From the NCBI GenBank assembly GCA_029262875.1, contig JAJCYO010000114.1:1-64000 (forward strand): a stretch of 64,000 nucleotides of DNA, given 5' to 3'. A program made the position numbers and the translations under genes. This document shows, piece by piece, positions 8,600 through 18,057 of the stretch; the first letter of the stretch is position 1; each line of letters opens with the position of its first letter. This stretch comes from Flavobacteriales bacterium (GTDB lineage: Bacteria; Bacteroidota; Bacteroidia; Flavobacteriales_E; Vicingaceae). The notes below the pieces were generated by a model. The model saw only the letters and a program-made list of their open reading frames with translations, did not search any database and had not been told where the DNA came from.

Positions 8600-10446
8600 T
8601 GAATAAAACGAATAACATAAAAGTAGGAGTAATCGGTATGGGACCGGTAGGAATGATTTTAGCCGTTAAGCTAAAAGAAGCCGGTTGTGATGTCTCCGTT
8701 TGTGTTAGAAATGAAGTGAAGTTTAATAAGATAAAAAAAGATGGAATTGTTTTAGAAAATGTAATTGAGTCTACGACTAAATTCGATCATGTTTACCATT
8801 CAATAGCAGAAATGGCTGAATTAGATTTAGACTATTTAGTATTTGCATTGAAGTCTTATCAGACTGCCGATGCAGTCAGTGAGGCAGAAATTTTAAATTC
8901 AGAAAAATTAACAGTTGTCGCAGCTCAAAATGGTATTGACGTTGAACATTATTTAACTGACTCATTTGGAGAATCCAAGACATTACGAATGGTGGTGAAT
9001 TATGCTGGTAACATAAGTTCGCCCAATACGGTGAGGGTCACCTTCTTTACACCCCCAAACTATATTGGTTCTATTGACGATAGCAAAACTGAACAAGCAA
9101 AACTTTTTGCAGAAACACTTAATAGTGTTGAGTTAACGACTAATGCAGTTGACTCATTTGAAATGCTAAAACGTGCTTGGGAAAAAACAATTTTAAATGC
9201 TTCTTTAAGTCCTTTGTGTGGTGTTGGAAGATTAACCATGGCTGAAGCTATGGCTGATCCTGATACTGTTGAATTGATTGAACAAATCATCAATGAAGGA
9301 ATTGATGTTGCCGAAAAAGAGAAGATCAGGTTTCCTGATGATTTTTTAAGACATTGTTTACGTTACCTTAAAAAAGGAGGAGATCACTTTCCTTCCCTTG
9401 CAGGCGATGTAATTAATAACCGACAAACAGAAATTGATTATTTCAATGGAAAAATAGTCGATTATGGTAAAAAACATTATGTAAGAACAACCCTAAATCT
9501 TGCTTTTACCAATATGGTAAAGGCAATGACAAACAAAAATATTGTTTCCAGAATACCTGGTGCAGCGGGCGATAATAACAAAAAAATCATTCAGAAGGGA
9601 ATGGTTGATAAGAATAAAGCATCCATTTACTACAAAGGACATGATTGCTTTTTAGGCATTGATTTAGGTTCGGCTTTTACCAAGTTTACAGTGGTAGATG
9701 AGAATGGAGATCCTATATTTAGGTATGCTTTGCAAACATTGAGTAAGGATAGGCATGCTATGAAGAATATTCTTCAGGCCATTCATGCTGAGTTTGACAT
9801 CAAATATAGCTGTGCAACAGGTTATGGCAGAAAAGTTTTTACCGAAACGGATATCGTTAAAACAGAGATAAATTGTGCTGCAGCTGGAGTATCAAAGTAT
9901 TTCCACGGTGAGAAAAATATTATAGATATAGGAGGAGAAGACATTAAAATTATTCGTTGTGATAGTGAGGACCATATCGGTAATTTCTATATGAACGATA
10001 AATGTGCTGCAGGTACAGGTTCTTTTTTAACGGAAATTTCTGAGCGTGCTGAGATTAATATTTCAGAGATGAGCAGTTTGGCAGAACATTCAGAATACGA
10101 TAAAGAACTCAATAGTTTTTGTACGGTGTTTGCCAAAACAGAAATTATGAAATGGATCATGGATGGAATGTCTAACCAAGATATAGCAAGAGGAATTTAT
10201 ATCTCCATCGCCAATAAAGTGGCTAAGATGAGGTTAGACCCAGGAATTCCAACCTTAATGATAGGCGGAGTTATAGCTCATCATCCCTACCTGAAAATAC
10301 TCTTGAGCACTAAATTTGATAAAGAAATTGAGATTGTTGAGGCACCACAATATGTGGTTTCTCTCGGAGCCTCATTAATCGCTCAGCAACATTTTAACGC
10401 TAAAGAATCTCCAAAATCTGTGGAGAAAAAAAAGGTAGAATCTTAA
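8599..10446 (+). CDS. Ketopantoate-reductase-like / BadF-type ATPase fusion
   Basis: A 615-residue two-domain protein. Residues 1 to about 320 are a PanE/ApbA-type (2-dehydropantoate 2-reductase) module with the Rossmann motif GVIGMGPVG at 10-18 and the AWEKTILNASLSPLCG helix typical of the family. From about residue 350 to the end is a complete BcrA/BadF/HgdC ATPase: nucleotide loop GIDLGSAFTK, GYGRKVF, DIGGEDIK, cluster cysteines in NDKCAAGTGS and SFCTVFAK, and a C-terminal MIGGV loop. The ATPase half would activate the BcrB-like protein encoded just upstream. The PanE half may reduce a 2-oxo acid, possibly to the hydroxy acid used by the same system. I know of no described protein with this architecture. 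Confidence 0.85.
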   Translation: MNKTNNIKVGVIGMGPVGMILAVKLKEAGCDVSVCVRNEVKFNKIKKDGIVLENVIESTTKFDHVYHSIAEMAELDLDYLVFALKSYQTADAVSEAEILNSEKLTVVAAQNGIDVEHYLTDSFGESKTLRMVVNYAGNISSPNTVRVTFFTPPNYIGSIDDSKTEQAKLFAETLNSVELTTNAVDSFEMLKRAWEKTILNASLSPLCGVGRLTMAEAMADPDTVELIEQIINEGIDVAEKEKIRFPDDFLRHCLRYLKKGGDHFPSLAGDVINNRQTEIDYFNGKIVDYGKKHYVRTTLNLAFTNMVKAMTNKNIVSRIPGAAGDNNKKIIQKGMVDKNKASIYYKGHDCFLGIDLGSAFTKFTVVDENGDPIFRYALQTLSKDRHAMKNILQAIHAEFDIKYSCATGYGRKVFTETDIVKTEINCAAAGVSKYFHGEKNIIDIGGEDIKIIRCDSEDHIGNFYMNDKCAAGTGSFLTEISERAEINISEMSSLAEHSEYDKELNSFCTVFAKTEIMKWIMDGMSNQDIARGIYISIANKVAKMRLDPGIPTLMIGGVIAHHPYLKILLSTKFDKEIEIVEAPQYVVSLGASLIAQQHFNAKESPKSVEKKKVES

Positions 10447-10623
10447 TATGGAGATGATTAAAATCCATAACAACCTTTACCAAAATATCAAGCGACCAGA
10501 TAGCTCGAAAAAATAGCTTTGAGCCTTTTTAAATAAGGTCTTTTCTATGATTACCGTCATAGTCTTTTTGTCTATTTACAACTACTTTTAGTACTCATTT
10601 TTCAATAATAAAATTTTAATAAA
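10447..10623. terminator. Intergenic gap with weak hairpins, possible attenuator or terminator
   Basis: This 177-bp gap is the longest break within the first part of the cluster. It contains CTATGA-TTACCG-TCATAG at 10545-10562, followed by TCTTTTTG, and a GCTC/GAGC pair at about 10503-10524 followed by TTTTT. Both are short stems, so termination would be partial at best. No clear promoter was found before the next gene. Confidence 0.3.
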
Positions 10624-12642
10624 ATGGCATATAAATACAAAAACTTAAACATCGAAAAATTATCAGTTATTGGAGCAGGACAAATTGGTCCGGACATCTG
10701 TTTACACTTTGCAAAAGTGTTCTGGAAAAACAATGTAGAATTCGTGATAGTTGATATATCTGAAGAAGCATTAGCAAACGCTAAAGCAAAAATTGAAAAG
10801 AAAATTAGTAGAGGTGCAGAATCAGGAGCTTTTAAACCTGAAATGGCGGAAACAATGTTGAAGAATATTACCTATACCTCTGATTATGATGCCATCAAAG
10901 GTTCTGGAATTGTTATGGAGGCAGCTACAGAAGATGGAAAAATTAAAGACATTATCTTCAAACAAGTAGAAGCATTAACAGATGATTCTTGTCTATTCTT
11001 ATCTAACTCTTCTCATATGCAACCTGAAGTAATATTCAGAAATATGGAGAATAAGAAACGATGTTTAGTAACGCATTATTTCTTTCCAGCAGAAAGAAAT
11101 CCAATAGTTGAAGTAGTTCCAGGAAAGGATACAGATACTCAAATTACCGAAGACTTAATGGGCTTTTATGAAGCAATAGGCAAAGTGCCAATAGAAGTAG
11201 GAAGCTCTTATGGTTATGCCATCGATCCAATTTTTGAAGGACTATGTGAATTAGCAATTCTTTGTTTAGAAAAAGGATATGGAACAGTTAAAGAGATTGA
11301 TAAAATGGCTCAAAAAACGCTTCGTCAAGGAGTTGGCCCGTTTACAGCGTTAAACCTTACAGGGGGTAACCCTATAACCAATCATGGATTAGAAGAAATG
11401 CGTGATACGCATATCGATTGGTTCCGTTCACCAAAAACCTTGCAAGAAGCAACCGAAAACGGAACAATGTGGGATACAGCTAAAAGAGGAGAACAAGTTG
11501 ATGTTGACCCTGAAAAAGCTGAAGTATTAAGAAAACAATTTTTAGGAGGATATTTTGCACTGTGCTGTTATATCATTGATTTAGGAATAACTAATGTGAA
11601 TGATTTAGATATGGCTACAGAAATTGCATTAGTTATTTCAGCACCATTCACTTTAATGAATAAAGTAGGAATTGATGAATCGCATAGCTTGGTAAAAGAA
11701 TGGTGCGAAGAACATAACGAATTTCCATTCCCAAAATCATTGGATCAAGCAAAAGCCGATGGTGGATGGAAAGTTTCAAGAGTAATTACTAAGAAAAAAG
11801 ACAACATTGCGGTATTAACTATCCGAAGACCAAAAGTGTTGAATGCGCTTAATTTAGGTGTGTTGACAGAATTAAAGGAAGAAATTGTAGCTGCTGAAAA
11901 TGATGCATCAGTTGATGGAATTGTCATCACTGGATTTGGAACAAAAGCGTTTGTTTCAGGAGCAGATATCAATATGCTGGCAGCCTTAAAAACACCAGAA
12001 GAAGGGTATGATAACTCACACACATTTCAAGGGTTAATTAACACAATAGAAGAATGTAAAAAACCAACCGTTTGCGCTCTAAATGGGTTCGCATTTGGAG
12101 GAGGTAATGAATTAGCAATTACTTGTACAGCAAGATTAGCTAAGAAAGGATTGCCAGTTGTGGCTTGTCAACCAGAAGTAAACCTCGGGTTTATTCCTGG
12201 TGCAGGAGGAACACAACGTTTACCACGATTAGTAGGTGTAGATATCGCTGCAGAAATTCTAAGGACAGCTCGTCCAGTTTCAGGAAAAGAAGCTGCTGAA
12301 ATAGGTTTAGTAGATAAAGAAGTAGAAGGAGACTTAGTTGAAGAAGCTGTAACATTTGCTAAACAATTAGTAAAAGGAGAAGTCCAACCACGAGACTTTA
12401 TGAAAAGTGGAAACGGTGAAGATATAATGCCAAAAGAGATCAACATCGGTCACTTGAGTAAAAAGATTGATGAAATAATGAATAAGGCAATATATGATGG
12501 TATCAAGTTACCATTAAACGAAGCACTTGAATTAGAATCAAAACTTTTCGGAGAATGCATCCTAACTGAAGATATGAGAATAGGGCTGGATAATTTCTTA
12601 GAAAACGGACCAAGAGCAAAAGCTGATTTTAAACACAGTTAA
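10624..12642 (+). CDS. 3-Hydroxyacyl-CoA dehydrogenase / enoyl-CoA hydratase fusion
   Basis: Bifunctional beta-oxidation enzyme of 672 residues. The N-terminal half is the NAD-dependent dehydrogenase (VIGAGQIGPDI near residue 16, then THYFFPAERNPIVEVV). From about residue 385 a crotonase domain follows with NALNLG, SGADINML, the oxyanion-hole segment GFAFGGGNELA and QPEVNLGFIPGAGGTQRL; both catalytic Glu positions (NELA, QPE) are present. Dehydrogenase-first order is the reverse of FadB/FadJ and resembles the archaeal-type fusions. In this cluster it fits oxidation of 3-hydroxypimelyl-CoA, formed by Oah, and hydration plus oxidation of crotonyl-CoA. The usual GF-I-NR segment of the dehydrogenase is replaced by GYAIDPIF. 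Confidence 0.85.
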   Translation: MAYKYKNLNIEKLSVIGAGQIGPDICLHFAKVFWKNNVEFVIVDISEEALANAKAKIEKKISRGAESGAFKPEMAETMLKNITYTSDYDAIKGSGIVMEAATEDGKIKDIIFKQVEALTDDSCLFLSNSSHMQPEVIFRNMENKKRCLVTHYFFPAERNPIVEVVPGKDTDTQITEDLMGFYEAIGKVPIEVGSSYGYAIDPIFEGLCELAILCLEKGYGTVKEIDKMAQKTLRQGVGPFTALNLTGGNPITNHGLEEMRDTHIDWFRSPKTLQEATENGTMWDTAKRGEQVDVDPEKAEVLRKQFLGGYFALCCYIIDLGITNVNDLDMATEIALVISAPFTLMNKVGIDESHSLVKEWCEEHNEFPFPKSLDQAKADGGWKVSRVITKKKDNIAVLTIRRPKVLNALNLGVLTELKEEIVAAENDASVDGIVITGFGTKAFVSGADINMLAALKTPEEGYDNSHTFQGLINTIEECKKPTVCALNGFAFGGGNELAITCTARLAKKGLPVVACQPEVNLGFIPGAGGTQRLPRLVGVDIAAEILRTARPVSGKEAAEIGLVDKEVEGDLVEEAVTFAKQLVKGEVQPRDFMKSGNGEDIMPKEINIGHLSKKIDEIMNKAIYDGIKLPLNEALELESKLFGECILTEDMRIGLDNFLENGPRAKADFKHS

Positions 12643-12653
12643 TAGGCGATACA

Positions 12654-14783
12654 ATGAAGTACAAAATTGGTATTGATGTAGGAGGAACTTTTACCGACTT
12701 CTTTTTAGTAGCCGATAATGGTGACTCCATAATGCATAAAACCCTTTCAACCCCTGAAGATTCATCAGAAGGATTTATTACAGGATTAAAAGAAATTGCA
12801 GTAAAACTAAATTTATCGGAAAGTGAATTTATAGATAACATTGACACCATAGTTCATGGTACAACAGTAGCAACAAATGCATTGCTTACAATGGGCGGAG
12901 CAAAAACAGCTTTAATTACAACCAAAGGTTTTCGTGATGCGCTGGAGATGAGAAGAGGTATTCGTGAAGAACGTTATGACAATCATTACAAGAATGTTAC
13001 TCCTTTAGTTCCTCGTTATTTAAGATACACTCTTGATGAAAGAATTGATGCAGAAGGAAATGTTTTAAACGAAGTTGATTATGCAGAATTGGATGCCATT
13101 ATTTCTAAATTAAAAGAAGAAGAAGTTCAGGCAGCTGCGGTTTGTTTTATGAACTCTTATTTAAATAGTGAGAATGAAAAAGCGGCAACCGAGTATTTAA
13201 GAAAAGCATTGCCAGATACATTTATCTCAGCTTCCTATGAAGTATTGCCTTCTGTAAGGTTTTATGAGAGGGTAAGTACAACCGTTGTAAACGCTTACAT
13301 TGGTGTAGTAGTTGATTCATATTTGAAATCTTTATTAGGAAAACTGGAGAAGCTAAATTTCAATGGTAAATTGATGATTATGCAATCCAATGGAGGAGTT
13401 GTAACTCCGGAAATTGCTTGTAAAATAGCAGCAGTTGCTGTACTTTCTGGCCCTGCAGCAGCTCCAATTGCAGGAGCGTATTATTCTAATTTATTAGGAT
13501 ATGATAATTGCATAACCATGGATATGGGAGGTACCAGTTTTGATGCTTCTTTGGTCGTGAACAAACAATGTGTTACCAGTACAGATGCGGATATTGATAG
13601 ATACAGAGTTGCCTTGCCAACACTTGATATTATTACCATAGGTGCTGGAGGAGGAAGTATTGGCTGGGTAGATGAAGGTGGATTATTACAGATGGGACCA
13701 AAAAGTGCAGGATCATTACCAGGACCAATTTCTTACGATAGAGGCGGAGAAAAACCAGCTTGTACAGATGCAGATTTAATTTTGGGATACTTAGATCCAA
13801 ATTTTTTCGCAGGAGGTAAATATCAATTGAACAAAGAGAAAACGGTTGAAGTAACTGGGAAAGTATTGGGAGAACCTTTGGGCTTAAATGCTGAAGAGGC
13901 CGCTGCAGGAATGTATCGAGTTATCAATATGAATATGGCCCAAGGAGTTCGTCAGGTTTCTGTGGAACGTGGTTATGATCCAAGAGAGTTTTTAATGATT
14001 TGTGCTGGTGGAGCAGGTTCCATTCACGCAGGTGAAATTTGTCGAGAATTAGAAATCCCAATGTTTGTTGTACCAAGTGTGGCACCAATATTTTGTGCAG
14101 CAGGAATGCTATTGGGCGATTTAAAACATGATTATGTTCGATCTTATATGTCTAAACTTTCTGAGATCAACAAAGATGAATTCTTGAAGTTGTATGATGA
14201 AATGAAAGCTGAAGCAGTTCGCACATTAATTGCTGAAGGAATTACCGAAGATAAAATAGAATATGTTCCATCATTGGATTTAAGATATATAGGACAATAC
14301 CACGAAGTACCATTAGAAGTTTCAATGGATGATATTTATGACTTTGATTTGGAAACCATAAAAGAGGCTTTCCATAATGAACATAACAGACAGTTTGGAT
14401 ATGAGTTAAAAGACGAAGGAACAGAATTAGAGGTAATTAATATTCGTTTCAGAGCAATCGGAATTACCGAAAAACCACATTCATTATCAGGAAATATTGT
14501 AAAAGGAGCTGATACCTTGGAAGAAGCATTGAAAGGAAGAAGACAAGCTTATGTTCCTGAACAAGATGCCATGCAAGAAGTACCTGTTTATGATGGAGAC
14601 ATCTTAAAAAGTAACTTCAAAATAAGTGGACCGGCAATTATCGAACAAATAAATACAACCGTTTTCTTGGGCGAAAGCTACAATTGCGAGACAGGAATTG
14701 GTGGAGCATTCATAGTCTACAACAAAGGATTAATGCCTGAAGGGTTTAAGACCAAACCGGAAAATCAAACAGTGGAGGTGTAA
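12654..14783 (+). CDS. HyuA-type hydantoinase/carboxylase ATP-binding subunit
   Basis: A 709-residue protein of the HyuA / N-methylhydantoinase A / acetone-carboxylase-beta family. It starts with the ASKHA phosphate loop GIDVGGTFTDFFL (residues 5-17), has the VHGTTVATNALL motif near residue 64, and carries AGGAGSIHAGEI around residue 455. Members use ATP to activate a cyclic amide, an amide or a ketone carbonyl. The following gene encodes the HyuB partner. The small third subunit of acetone carboxylases is absent. In an aromatic cluster the nearest known analogy is acetophenone carboxylase, but the subunit number does not match, so the substrate is unknown. Confidence 0.8.
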   Translation: MKYKIGIDVGGTFTDFFLVADNGDSIMHKTLSTPEDSSEGFITGLKEIAVKLNLSESEFIDNIDTIVHGTTVATNALLTMGGAKTALITTKGFRDALEMRRGIREERYDNHYKNVTPLVPRYLRYTLDERIDAEGNVLNEVDYAELDAIISKLKEEEVQAAAVCFMNSYLNSENEKAATEYLRKALPDTFISASYEVLPSVRFYERVSTTVVNAYIGVVVDSYLKSLLGKLEKLNFNGKLMIMQSNGGVVTPEIACKIAAVAVLSGPAAAPIAGAYYSNLLGYDNCITMDMGGTSFDASLVVNKQCVTSTDADIDRYRVALPTLDIITIGAGGGSIGWVDEGGLLQMGPKSAGSLPGPISYDRGGEKPACTDADLILGYLDPNFFAGGKYQLNKEKTVEVTGKVLGEPLGLNAEEAAAGMYRVINMNMAQGVRQVSVERGYDPREFLMICAGGAGSIHAGEICRELEIPMFVVPSVAPIFCAAGMLLGDLKHDYVRSYMSKLSEINKDEFLKLYDEMKAEAVRTLIAEGITEDKIEYVPSLDLRYIGQYHEVPLEVSMDDIYDFDLETIKEAFHNEHNRQFGYELKDEGTELEVINIRFRAIGITEKPHSLSGNIVKGADTLEEALKGRRQAYVPEQDAMQEVPVYDGDILKSNFKISGPAIIEQINTTVFLGESYNCETGIGGAFIVYNKGLMPEGFKTKPENQTVEV

Positions 14784-14784
14784 T

Positions 14785-16461
14785 ATGGGAGCAATTAAGA
14801 TTGATAAAATATTATTGAGCATCTTTCAAAGAGCCTTTAAATCCATAACGGATGAAATGAGTATTTCGTTAACGAAAACTACTCGTTCACCTATTTTATG
14901 CGAAGCAAAAGATTTTGTTACAGGACTGTATGATGCGGAAGGAAATATGCTGGAACAAACGGAGAACTTACCTATTCTAAGTTTTTCGCTTGGTCCGGTT
15001 TGTAAAGTTATTTTGGATCAATACGGTGATAACATTCATGAAGGGGATGTGATTATTCATAATGATGTATTCTCTATGGGAAACCAAAATAATGATGTAG
15101 CTATTTTCAAACCGATCTTTTGCGAGGGAACCTTAATTGGTTGGTCAGCAGCCAAAGGACATCAAGCAGATATCGGAGGGGCAGTACAAGGAGGTTATAA
15201 CCCTAATGCCACAGAAGTGTGGCAAGAAGCATTGAGAATCCCAGCTGTTAAGCTGTATGAAAAAGGAAAGTTTAGAGAAGATGTTTGGAATCTAATTTTT
15301 GCGAACATTAGATTAACAATGGTTCAAGAAGATATCAAGGCGCAAATTGGAGCTTGTAGTTTGGGTGAAAGAAGGTTATATGCGTTGGTAACTAAATATG
15401 GTATTGATTGTTATGAAGCGCATAAACAGGAGCTTTTCAACAGTACAGAAACGATGATGCGTGCCGAAATTGCTTCCGTTCCTAATGGAACTTATGAAGG
15501 TAGCAGTATGGTGTATTATGATGGTAAACACCCCGGTTCTCAGTTTGAGATTAAGGCAATCATTACCGTAAAAGATGAAGACATCATTTTTGACTTTTCG
15601 AAAACATCACCCGAAACAAATGGCTTTGTGAATGGAACATATACTTCCTCTTGCTCAGCAATTACCTTAACATTTTTACAAATGGTTAACCCTAACATCC
15701 CTCACAATCAAGGTATGATTAGACCATTAACGTATATCGTTCCAGAGGGAACAATCTTAAACGCATCTTATCCAAAAGCCACAACTTTTGGCAATCATTT
15801 ATGTCCACAAGTGGCAGATTCAATATTTAAAGCACTTGGACCAGCAATGCCTAAAAGGGTAACAGCTGGTTGGAATCATTTATTATGCTCTCTGTTTACA
15901 GGGGATCACCCAAGAACCGGAGAGAAATATGTTGACATCTGCTTCATGGGATTAAAAGGCGGTTCTGGTGCAATGGAAGGAGACGATGGCTACGATCACA
16001 TTGGAATGATTGACGCATCAGGTGGGTTGTTAGACCAGGATTATGAAATGTATGAGCAACAAACCCCTCACTTAATTTTAAAACACGAATACTTAACGAA
16101 TTCTGGTGGAGCTGGAAAATGGAGAGGAGGATTAGGAATAGAAACAGTGATCAAAATGGGAGGAGATGATGCAACTATGGTGGTATTCGGTGATGGAGAT
16201 GTTGAACAAAATTATGGCCTTTTTGGAGGAAAAGGAAGTGTGTTAAATAGCATTGCTTTGACTTATCCTGATGGAAAAGAACACATCCCAATGAGTAAAG
16301 ATTTAGTAGAAGGAATTCCTTCAGGAACTGTTTACAAACAAGTTGCTGGTGGTGGTGGTGGATATGGTAAAGCAGAAGACAGAGATAGAGAGGCAGTAAA
16401 ATGGGATTTGCGAAACGAAGTAATTACAGAAGATCAAGCCAAGCAAGAATATAAACTATGA
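14785..16461 (+). CDS. HyuB-type hydantoinase/carboxylase subunit
   Basis: A 558-residue HyuB / N-methylhydantoinase B family protein, partner of the HyuA product that ends 1 bp upstream. Typical segments include SITDEMSISLTKTTRSP near the start, HNDVFSMGNQNNDVAIF, AAKGHQADIGGAVQGG, and a glycine-rich C-terminus (YKQVAGGGGGYG). The HyuAB pair probably forms one enzyme. Its final codons overlap the RidA gene (ATG at 16458), implying coupled translation. No residue tells hydrolase from carboxylase function. Confidence 0.8.
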   Translation: MGAIKIDKILLSIFQRAFKSITDEMSISLTKTTRSPILCEAKDFVTGLYDAEGNMLEQTENLPILSFSLGPVCKVILDQYGDNIHEGDVIIHNDVFSMGNQNNDVAIFKPIFCEGTLIGWSAAKGHQADIGGAVQGGYNPNATEVWQEALRIPAVKLYEKGKFREDVWNLIFANIRLTMVQEDIKAQIGACSLGERRLYALVTKYGIDCYEAHKQELFNSTETMMRAEIASVPNGTYEGSSMVYYDGKHPGSQFEIKAIITVKDEDIIFDFSKTSPETNGFVNGTYTSSCSAITLTFLQMVNPNIPHNQGMIRPLTYIVPEGTILNASYPKATTFGNHLCPQVADSIFKALGPAMPKRVTAGWNHLLCSLFTGDHPRTGEKYVDICFMGLKGGSGAMEGDDGYDHIGMIDASGGLLDQDYEMYEQQTPHLILKHEYLTNSGGAGKWRGGLGIETVIKMGGDDATMVVFGDGDVEQNYGLFGGKGSVLNSIALTYPDGKEHIPMSKDLVEGIPSGTVYKQVAGGGGGYGKAEDRDREAVKWDLRNEVITEDQAKQEYKL

Positions 16462-16862
16462 ACAAACACGAAATGATATTACCAGAAGGTTGGCCCATGC
16501 CAAAAGGATATTCTAACGGGATATTAGCAGCAAAAGGAAGAACACTTTTTTTAGCCGGACAAGTAGGCTGGACTGCAGAGGAAAAGTTTGCCTCTGAAAA
16601 ATTGATTCCGCAGTTTGAACAGGCATTAAAAAATATTGTTGCCATTGTAGAAAAAGCAGGAGGAAAACCTACAGACATCTGTAAAATGACCTGCTTTTGT
16701 AAAGACCGAGATCAATATTTAGCATCAAGAAGAGAATTAGGAGCCATTTGGAAAGACATTATGGGAAAACATTATCCCTGTATGAGTATGATTTTCGTGG
16801 TGGATTTATTGGATCATCCTGCATTAATAGAAATTGAAGCAATGGCTGTAATCCCAGAATAA
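16458..16862 (+). CDS. RidA/YjgF-family enamine/imine deaminase-like protein
   Basis: A 134-residue RidA (YER057c/UK114) family protein with the typical AAKGRTLFLAGQVGW strand and a C-terminal IEIEAMAVIPE ending. RidA proteins hydrolyse reactive enamines or imines, but several relatives act in specific catabolic pathways. The start overlaps hyuB, suggesting a shared function. The Arg that classical RidA uses to hold the 2-imino acid is expected near the segment PALIEIEAMA; here it is not obvious, so this may be a non-deaminase subgroup. Confidence 0.75.
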   Translation: MNKHEMILPEGWPMPKGYSNGILAAKGRTLFLAGQVGWTAEEKFASEKLIPQFEQALKNIVAIVEKAGGKPTDICKMTCFCKDRDQYLASRRELGAIWKDIMGKHYPCMSMIFVVDLLDHPALIEIEAMAVIPE

Positions 16863-16869
16863 TCTAATG

Positions 16870-16910
16870 CACCCTGAGTACGCCAAACGATAGTTTGGGC
16901 TTCGAAGGGT
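16870..16910. repeat. REP-like palindromic element
   Basis: The stretch begins CACCCTGAGTACG and ends TTCGAAGGGT, with an inner GCCAAAC-GATA-GTTTGGGC hairpin. The outer CCCTGAG...TTCGAAGGG pattern is a palindrome I know to be frequent between genes in Bacteroidota. Only one copy was seen in this window. It lies between the RidA and acyl-CoA dehydrogenase genes and could affect transcript stability there. Confidence 0.5.
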
Positions 16911-16929
16911 AGAAAGTGAAACAGAAAAA

Positions 16930-18057
16930 ATGGACTTTGAATTAAACGACATACAAAAATCAGTTCAACAAACGTTTAAGGACTTTGTTGATAATCGTGT
17001 GATGCAACAAGCAGCAGCCATTGATGAAAATGCTGAATTCCCAATGCAGTTGTTCAAAGAAGTTGGAGAGCTTGGCTTTTTCGGGATGCGTTATCCTGAA
17101 GAAGCTGGAGGTACCAACATGGATATTCTTTCCTATTGTTTGGCAGTGATAGAGTTATCAAGAGGATCTATGTCATTGGCAGCAGCAGTTACCATGCAAT
17201 CGTTAATGGCAACTTATTTCTTATATCGTTTTGGTGATGAAGAAGTAAGAGGACACTTTGATGCAGCAATGCGTGGAGAAGAAATAGGTGGTATTTGCAT
17301 GACAGAACCAAATGCTGGAAGTGATTTGTTTGCGATTCAAACTAACGCCTTAGTAAAAGAAGATCATTTTTTATTGAGTGGCCAAAAAACCTGGGTAACA
17401 TCGGCTCCAGTTGCTAATTTCTTTACTGTTTTAGCAAAGACTGACAATCACGATAAGCTATCGATATTCTTTGTACCAACAACTTTAGAAGGAGTTGTAG
17501 TAGGAAAGAAAATTGATAAGTTGGGAGCTTGCGGTTCAGTTACCAGCGAAGTTTCATTTGATAATGTAAAAGTTCCAAAAAACTATTTGTTAGGAGAAAT
17601 TGGAGGAGGGACTAAATGCCTCATGGAGATTTTGGCAGAAATTAGAATAATGACTGCGGCACTTTCGATAGGTGTAGCTACTGCAGCTTTTGAAGCAGCT
17701 CTTCAATATGCCAAAGAAAGAGAACAATTTGGAAAACCAATCGGAAAATTTCAGGCGATAAAAATGAAGTTCGCAGATATGGAAGTTCAGTTGCAAACAG
17801 CAAAACATTACGTGTTTTATGCAGCCTATTTGAGTGACAATGATTTACCTCGACATAAAGAATCGATGACTGCTAAATTATACGCATCCGAATGTGCAAA
17901 TAATATCTGCGATCAAGCTTCCAGAGTATTGGCATCTTATGGTTATGCCAATGAATATCCATTGCAACGCTATTTACGTGATGCCAGATTTACATTGATT
18001 GGGGGAGGAACATCAGAAATATTGAAAACAAATATTGGAAGAGAGTTAGGATTATGA
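16930..18057 (+). CDS. Acyl-CoA dehydrogenase
   Basis: FAD-dependent acyl-CoA dehydrogenase of 375 residues. Family segments are present: CMTEPNAGSD, SGQKTWVTSAPVANFF, REQFGKPIGKFQAIKMK and LIGGGTSEILK near 357-364. In short- and medium-chain enzymes the catalytic base is the Glu of YEGTSEI; here that position is Gly (IGGGTSEI), as in subgroups whose base lies elsewhere. It is therefore unlikely to be a classical glutaryl-CoA dehydrogenase, although the pathway would need one. Its start follows the RidA gene by 67 bp and its stop overlaps the next gene (ATGA), so it belongs to the condensing-enzyme/mutase block that follows. Confidence 0.85.
   Translation: MDFELNDIQKSVQQTFKDFVDNRVMQQAAAIDENAEFPMQLFKEVGELGFFGMRYPEEAGGTNMDILSYCLAVIELSRGSMSLAAAVTMQSLMATYFLYRFGDEEVRGHFDAAMRGEEIGGICMTEPNAGSDLFAIQTNALVKEDHFLLSGQKTWVTSAPVANFFTVLAKTDNHDKLSIFFVPTTLEGVVVGKKIDKLGACGSVTSEVSFDNVKVPKNYLLGEIGGGTKCLMEILAEIRIMTAALSIGVATAAFEAALQYAKEREQFGKPIGKFQAIKMKFADMEVQLQTAKHYVFYAAYLSDNDLPRHKESMTAKLYASECANNICDQASRVLASYGYANEYPLQRYLRDARFTLIGGGTSEILKTNIGRELGL

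Noticed and set aside
12654-16461. Acetone carboxylase.
   Set aside because: HyuA and HyuB relatives are present but the small gamma subunit of acetone carboxylase is missing and the next gene is RidA.
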